DNA of 21,768 nt, from positions 1-21,768 of the IMG/VR virus record IMGVR_UViG_3300042518_001019, one strand, 5' to 3'. A program made the position numbers and the translations under genes. The notes under the pieces were generated by a model, which saw only the letters and a program-made list of their open reading frames with translations, did no database searches and had not been told where the DNA came from. Every line of letters begins with the position of its first letter. Positions within the stretch are counted from its first letter, which is position 1. Origin of the DNA: a virus. Shown in pieces: positions 18,939-21,768 of this stretch.

Positions 18939-19823
18939 CTAAGTTTTAATGATGTAATTCATGCCAATTGATGGTTGCATATTACTAATTGATGTAGGTG
19001 AAGCACTTCCTATTGTGTGGGTATGTTCGGTGCTAGCACTTGCAACAGGAGTAACACCAGCAGTATCATTTCCCATCACATAATTACCGCTAGTAAGTCC
19101 GGCGCTAGTTATGTTTGGGTTATAGCAATACATTGGCTTAATGTGCGAATGAACATGGGTAGCGTTTGCACTCATATTACCTGTTGAAAACTGCGAGATA
19201 TTGCTGCTGGCGACCGTATGCCCTTCCGTTCCAACCGTTCCCCCTAAAGTTCTATTTGTCAAGCCAGAGGCTTGGCCAACGCCAACAGGAACCCTTGAAC
19301 GCATATCTGGCAGGGCAAAAGTTGTTGAACCATTGCCCGCCCCATAAGTCGTACCGATTGCCGTAAACAATGCGCTGTAAGTGCTTCTTGAAACAATGTC
19401 GCCGTTAGCTAATAACCAACCGCTGGGGGCATTTGTGGTGACGACGCCGGCGGCGGCGCTTTGTGTAATTGCACCGGCAAACATTTGCATCGAACCCGAT
19501 GGCAATGTTGTGCCTGCCGTAACTGTTCCCCATGAAGAATCAGTGCCGTTTGTTGTAAGGTATTTGCCCGAATTGCTTGCCTGCGCTGGTAGAATTGCAT
19601 TGGCGGCGGCGTTTGCCGTTGTTTGCCCTGTGCCGCCGCTGGTAATTGCCAGGGTGCCGGTGTGGTCGCTGCGTGCTAAAGATGAAACTAAAACATTAGC
19701 ATTTCCGGCGGCGTTTCCGATCCATATTTTGCCGTCGGTTGCATTTATTCCAAGCTCGCCACTCGTTAAAGTAGGTGTATTTGTAGCCGTATAACTGCGT
19801 TTTGGCTTGATCGGATTGGGCAT
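18939..19823 (-). CDS. Short-tail-fibre-like protein with phage collar domain
   Basis: 294 residues. N-terminus has the attachment module PNPIKPKRSYTATNTPTLTS and GELGINATDGKIWIGNA. A repeat segment (TSGGTGQTTANAAANAI) follows, then the collar domain about 107-183: LPSGSMQMFAGAITQ, GWLLANGDIVSRSTYSALF, GNGSTTFALPDMRSRVPVG. The C-terminal end, MNYIIKT, is the usual ending of collar-type fibres. The protein would bind the host receptor at the fibre tip. Its N-terminal module is related to that of the next gene, so the two fibres may bind the same tail socket. The stop (TAG) abuts the next gene's ribosome site. Confidence 0.85.
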   Translation of the reverse strand: MPNPIKPKRSYTATNTPTLTSGELGINATDGKIWIGNAAGNANVLVSSLARSDHTGTLAITSGGTGQTTANAAANAILPAQASNSGKYLTTNGTDSSWGTVTAGTTLPSGSMQMFAGAITQSAAAGVVTTNAPSGWLLANGDIVSRSTYSALFTAIGTTYGAGNGSTTFALPDMRSRVPVGVGQASGLTNRTLGGTVGTEGHTVASSNISQFSTGNMSANATHVHSHIKPMYCYNPNITSAGLTSGNYVMGNDTAGVTPVASASTEHTHTIGSASPTSISNMQPSIGMNYIIKT

Positions 19824-19825
19824 GC

Positions 19826-20914
19826 CTAAAACGTGCCCCCGTCAACGGTGCTGCTGCTGCTAAGGTAGTCGGTGCCTGCCGTTGCCGCTGTTAAGCTAGT
19901 GCCCGACTTTTTAAATATGCTGCCGTCGCTGGCCGCGCTTAAGTCGCCGCCGGTGCCGCCCTTGGCTAAACTTATTGCAGTGGCCGACCATGTGCCGGTA
20001 GTAATTGTTCCCAGGGTAGTAATAGCTGTTTGGCCTGCCCAGGTTGATTTGATTGTTAGGTTGCTGCTGCCGTCGGTAGTAATGCTAACGCCGTCTACGT
20101 TGACGTTTAGCGTTGTGCCGCTGAAGCTTAAGCCGGTGCCGGCGGTGATAGCGCCTGACGACGAAAACAGGGTGAAGGTCAACGACGTGACGCCCAGGGT
20201 GATAGGGTTAGCCGTAGTTAAAACGTAGCCTTTTCCTGCGTTTACGGTGCCTTCCTCGATGAATGTAAAAGCGCCGCTATTAAATTCTGTGCTTGTGTCG
20301 CTGTCGGCGCTGCGTGTCCAACCTCCCGACGCAACGTCGTAAATGCCGTTATTTGACGCCGTGGTTTGGTTTTTGACTAATACCCTATCGCCGACAATAA
20401 CAGCCACGCCGTCAATTGTTTGCGTGCCGCTAAGGGTAATATTGGCAGTGGTTGAAACTCGGCACGACGCTTTGACGTCAAGGCCGCTGCGGGCTGCGTC
20501 TACGTATGCTTTAGTGGCGGCGTCCTGGGCGCTGGTTGGGTCTGCCAAGTTGGTTATTTTGTTGCTATTTAAAGTTACGTTAGCGGTTGGGGCGGCAAAT
20601 TCATCAAGGCGTTTTCCGACTACATAGGCGCTAATACCAGTGCCGGAAACGGTGCCAGTCAATACGGTGGCGCTGGTGAATGTGTTTGTCGTGCCGCTGA
20701 AGGTTTGCGTGCCGGTTAAGCTGGCAAAGGCGCCTGGGCCGGCCAGTGCCACAACGCTGGACGCCACGCCGCTGCCTGCGTCACCGTAGCCGTAATAAAG
20801 TACGCTGCTGCCGCTGCCGCCTGTTTCGTTTACGGCAAGCTCGCCGTTCATAAGGCTGCTGGGGGCCCCGGCGCCGCCGCTGTTACGTCTTTTAATTCGT
20901 ATGATATTTGCCAT
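19826..20914 (-). CDS. Large tail fibre protein, ending DGGTF
   Basis: 362 residues, ATG at 20914 with AAGGAAAA upstream. N-terminus ANIIRIKRRNSGGAGAPSSL and MNGELAVNETG is the attachment module also seen in the collar fibre. The middle has phage-fibre repeats (LTGTVSGTGISAYVVGKRLD, TKAYVDAARSGLDVKAS and NNGIYDVASGGWTRSADSDT), which are common in fibre shafts, and the end reads AATAGTDYLSSSSTVDGGTF. Rich in Gly, Thr, Ser and Ala, as for beta-fibre proteins. Role: fibre or receptor-binding protein. It ends one base before the collar gene's ribosome site. Confidence 0.85.
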   Translation of the reverse strand: MANIIRIKRRNSGGAGAPSSLMNGELAVNETGGSGSSVLYYGYGDAGSGVASSVVALAGPGAFASLTGTQTFSGTTNTFTSATVLTGTVSGTGISAYVVGKRLDEFAAPTANVTLNSNKITNLADPTSAQDAATKAYVDAARSGLDVKASCRVSTTANITLSGTQTIDGVAVIVGDRVLVKNQTTASNNGIYDVASGGWTRSADSDTSTEFNSGAFTFIEEGTVNAGKGYVLTTANPITLGVTSLTFTLFSSSGAITAGTGLSFSGTTLNVNVDGVSITTDGSSNLTIKSTWAGQTAITTLGTITTGTWSATAISLAKGGTGGDLSAASDGSIFKKSGTSLTAATAGTDYLSSSSTVDGGTF

Positions 20915-20924
20915 GATTTTCCTT

Positions 20925-21329
20925 TCAGAAATTTCCGCCGTCTAGGTAGTTACTATTCACCCATTGGGCTAGTGCGCTGTTAAATTTTAATAGCTGGCCG
21001 TCTTGAATATTTACTATGAGCACGTCGTTAAGTTCGTCAATTAGCCCATTAACGCCGCCTGGTGGGCCGGCTGGACCTGGGGGCCCTTGCACGCCCCTGG
21101 CCGACGCTGTTACTTGGGTGACGAGCTCTTGAACCTCGACGATGCGGCCGCCTTTTTCGACGACAACAAAATTGGGATAGTCTTTAATTGCTCTCGCCTG
21201 CGGGGCGGTTTCTTCCGGCATGGCGCTGATAATAAAGGCTTGTGTGTTTTGGTCGGTTACTTGTACGGCGCCGGCGCCGGCCGTAACCGTAACGGATTGG
21301 CCTATGTCCGCTATGCGGTTGGTGCTCAT
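20925..21329 (-). CDS. Collagen-like tail protein, ending DGGNF
   Basis: 134 residues. N-terminal 75 residues are beta-like (STNRIADIGQSVTVTAGAGA, VQVTDQNTQAFIIS). A short collagen-like repeat GPPGPAGPPGG (about 82-92) forms the triple-helical neck, then a helical/beta part leads to the C-terminus NSNYLDGGNF. The DGG-x-F ending also closes the large fibre gene, suggesting a shared C-terminal module. It overlaps the upstream gene by ATGA. Confidence 0.75.
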   Translation of the reverse strand: MSTNRIADIGQSVTVTAGAGAVQVTDQNTQAFIISAMPEETAPQARAIKDYPNFVVVEKGGRIVEVQELVTQVTASARGVQGPPGPAGPPGGVNGLIDELNDVLIVNIQDGQLLKFNSALAQWVNSNYLDGGNF

Positions 21330-21679
21330 CGTGTAACCCCTGCCCGTATTGTAAAGCTGCCGTAAAGGGGCTTGTTGATTGTTGTGCCGCTAATAAGGAT
21401 TAAATCGTACACGTAATTGCCGGCGGCGATTGCTGCCGTATCGGCGGCGCTGATAAACAAACTAATGGCGCCAGTGACGCCGCCCAGGGTAATGCCGCCG
21501 TTTTCCGTGGTAAGTTCTTTGATTATTACGGCGCTGGTTGCGGTGCTGCGTAACTGCATTTTTGCGGTAAAGCCCGTCAAATTAATAAGGCCGGCGGCGC
21601 TGTCCCTCAGAATAACAACCCGTTCATAGGTTGCGCCCTGGTCGCAAATTGTGTCGTAACGTCCTGCCGGTGCGCTCAT
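21326..21679 (-). CDS. Small baseplate/fibre-adapter-like protein
   Basis: 117 residues. ATG at 21679 with AGGGG seven bases upstream. The sequence (GRYDTICDQGATYERVVILRD, FTAKMQLRSTATSAVIIKEL, then NYVYDLILISGTTINKPLYG) resembles baseplate-upper-protein-type domains that begin with 'D-x-G-x-T-y' and a beta-sandwich, so an adapter between baseplate and fibres is likely. It is the first complete gene of the tail block here and follows a candidate promoter element by 13 bases. Confidence 0.6.
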   Translation of the reverse strand: MSAPAGRYDTICDQGATYERVVILRDSAAGLINLTGFTAKMQLRSTATSAVIIKELTTENGGITLGGVTGAISLFISAADTAAIAAGNYVYDLILISGTTINKPLYGSFTIRAGVTR

Positions 21680-21692
21680 AATTACCCCTTTC

Positions 21693-21704
21693 TAATAAAT
21701 GACC
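21693..21704 (-). promoter_or_regulatory. Candidate phage-specific promoter element GGTCATTTATTA (copy 4)
   Basis: It follows the stop codon of the truncated gene directly and ends 13 bases before the ATG at 21679. The 12 bases are identical to copies 1 and 3. GAAAGGGG after it is the ribosome site. Confidence 0.5.
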
Positions 21705-21768
21705 TTACGACGGGGTAAAAAGTAGCTGGAAGGGATAGGATTTATACGGTGGTATGCCCTCGGTGGCG
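21705..21768 (-). CDS. C-terminus of an unidentified structural protein (runs off right edge)
   Basis: The last 20 codons before TAA at 21705-21707 read ATEGIPPYKSYPFQLLFTPS. Position upstream of the tail genes in the same direction suggests a tail or baseplate protein. Too short for any family assignment. Confidence 0.55.
   Translation of the reverse strand, partial: ATEGIPPYKSYPFQLLFTPS

Noticed and set aside
19381-20228. Plus-strand open frames opposite the tail fibre genes
   Set aside because: Shadow of GC-rich fibre repeats; hydrophobic composition arises from Thr/Ala/Gly codons read backwards.
1-21768. CRISPR array, insertion sequence or ribosomal RNA
   Set aside because: No spaced direct repeats with unique spacers, transposase or rRNA segment was seen on either strand.

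Overview
The window is about 21.8 kb of a temperate, tailed-phage genome (siphovirus-like gene set). It is tightly packed, and nearly every gene is on the minus strand, so transcription runs from high to low coordinates. Neighbouring genes repeatedly share ATGA or TAATG stop/start overlaps, as expected of long polycistronic messages. Host evidence is indirect but points to Planctomycetota: the glycosyltransferase at 15.35-16.4 kb carries a Cys-rich segment with a C-x-G-C-x-D-Y ending of a style I associate with planctomycete proteins, one tail protein has a long Thr-Pro linker, and the replication proteins resemble those of planctomycete phages. This host call is inference, not proof.

Layout in transcription order (right to left). 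21.77-15.35 kb: end of an unidentified structural gene, a small baseplate-like protein, a collagen-like protein, two fibre proteins with related N-termini, a 65-residue protein, a Thr-Pro-linker adhesin-like protein, a Tyr-rich protein and a glycosyltransferase. 15.3-13.6 kb: a probable lysis or envelope module with a secreted C39/papain-like cysteine-protease-like protein, a two-helix holin-like protein and a 50-residue hydrophobic protein. 13.6-12.1 kb: a zinc-finger protein and a tyrosine integrase whose last codons lie in a 3' fragment of tRNA-Arg(TCG). The fragment is flanked on both sides by paired AGCACACCTA-type repeats, which gives the layout of an intact, unintegrated attP. 12.1-10.0 kb: a winged-helix protein, a GNAT acetyltransferase, small proteins, and the only two plus-strand genes, at 10.2 and 10.76 kb; a divergent promoter region at 10.03-10.19 kb looks like the lysis/lysogeny switch. 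10.0-5.9 kb: early recombination and replication genes (hypothetical, terminator, CsrA-like regulator, RecT, Gp157, replisome organiser with iteron-like repeats inside its gene, zinc-binding protein, DUF669). 5.8-0 kb: metallophosphoesterase, DUF3310, HNH nuclease, PD-(D/E)XK-like protein, small secreted protein, RusA, GP88-like protein, KTSC protein, terminase small subunit, and the start of the terminase large subunit running off the left end. Portal, capsid and most tail genes are outside the window.

Two features stand out as a system. First, the sequence ATAAATGACC (GGTCATTTAT on the transcribed strand) occurs four times, always in the same orientation and 13-36 bp before a start codon, heading the tail, lysis, phosphoesterase and GP88/terminase groups. 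It is absent from the early replication region, which instead begins with a sigma70-like promoter, so it is a good candidate for a phage-specific middle/late promoter element. Second, attP is complete: integrase gene, tRNA-derived core and two arms, with the integrase C-terminus and its arm sites encoded in the same DNA. The putative origin is likewise embedded in a coding region. No spacing over about 175 bp lacks a gene.
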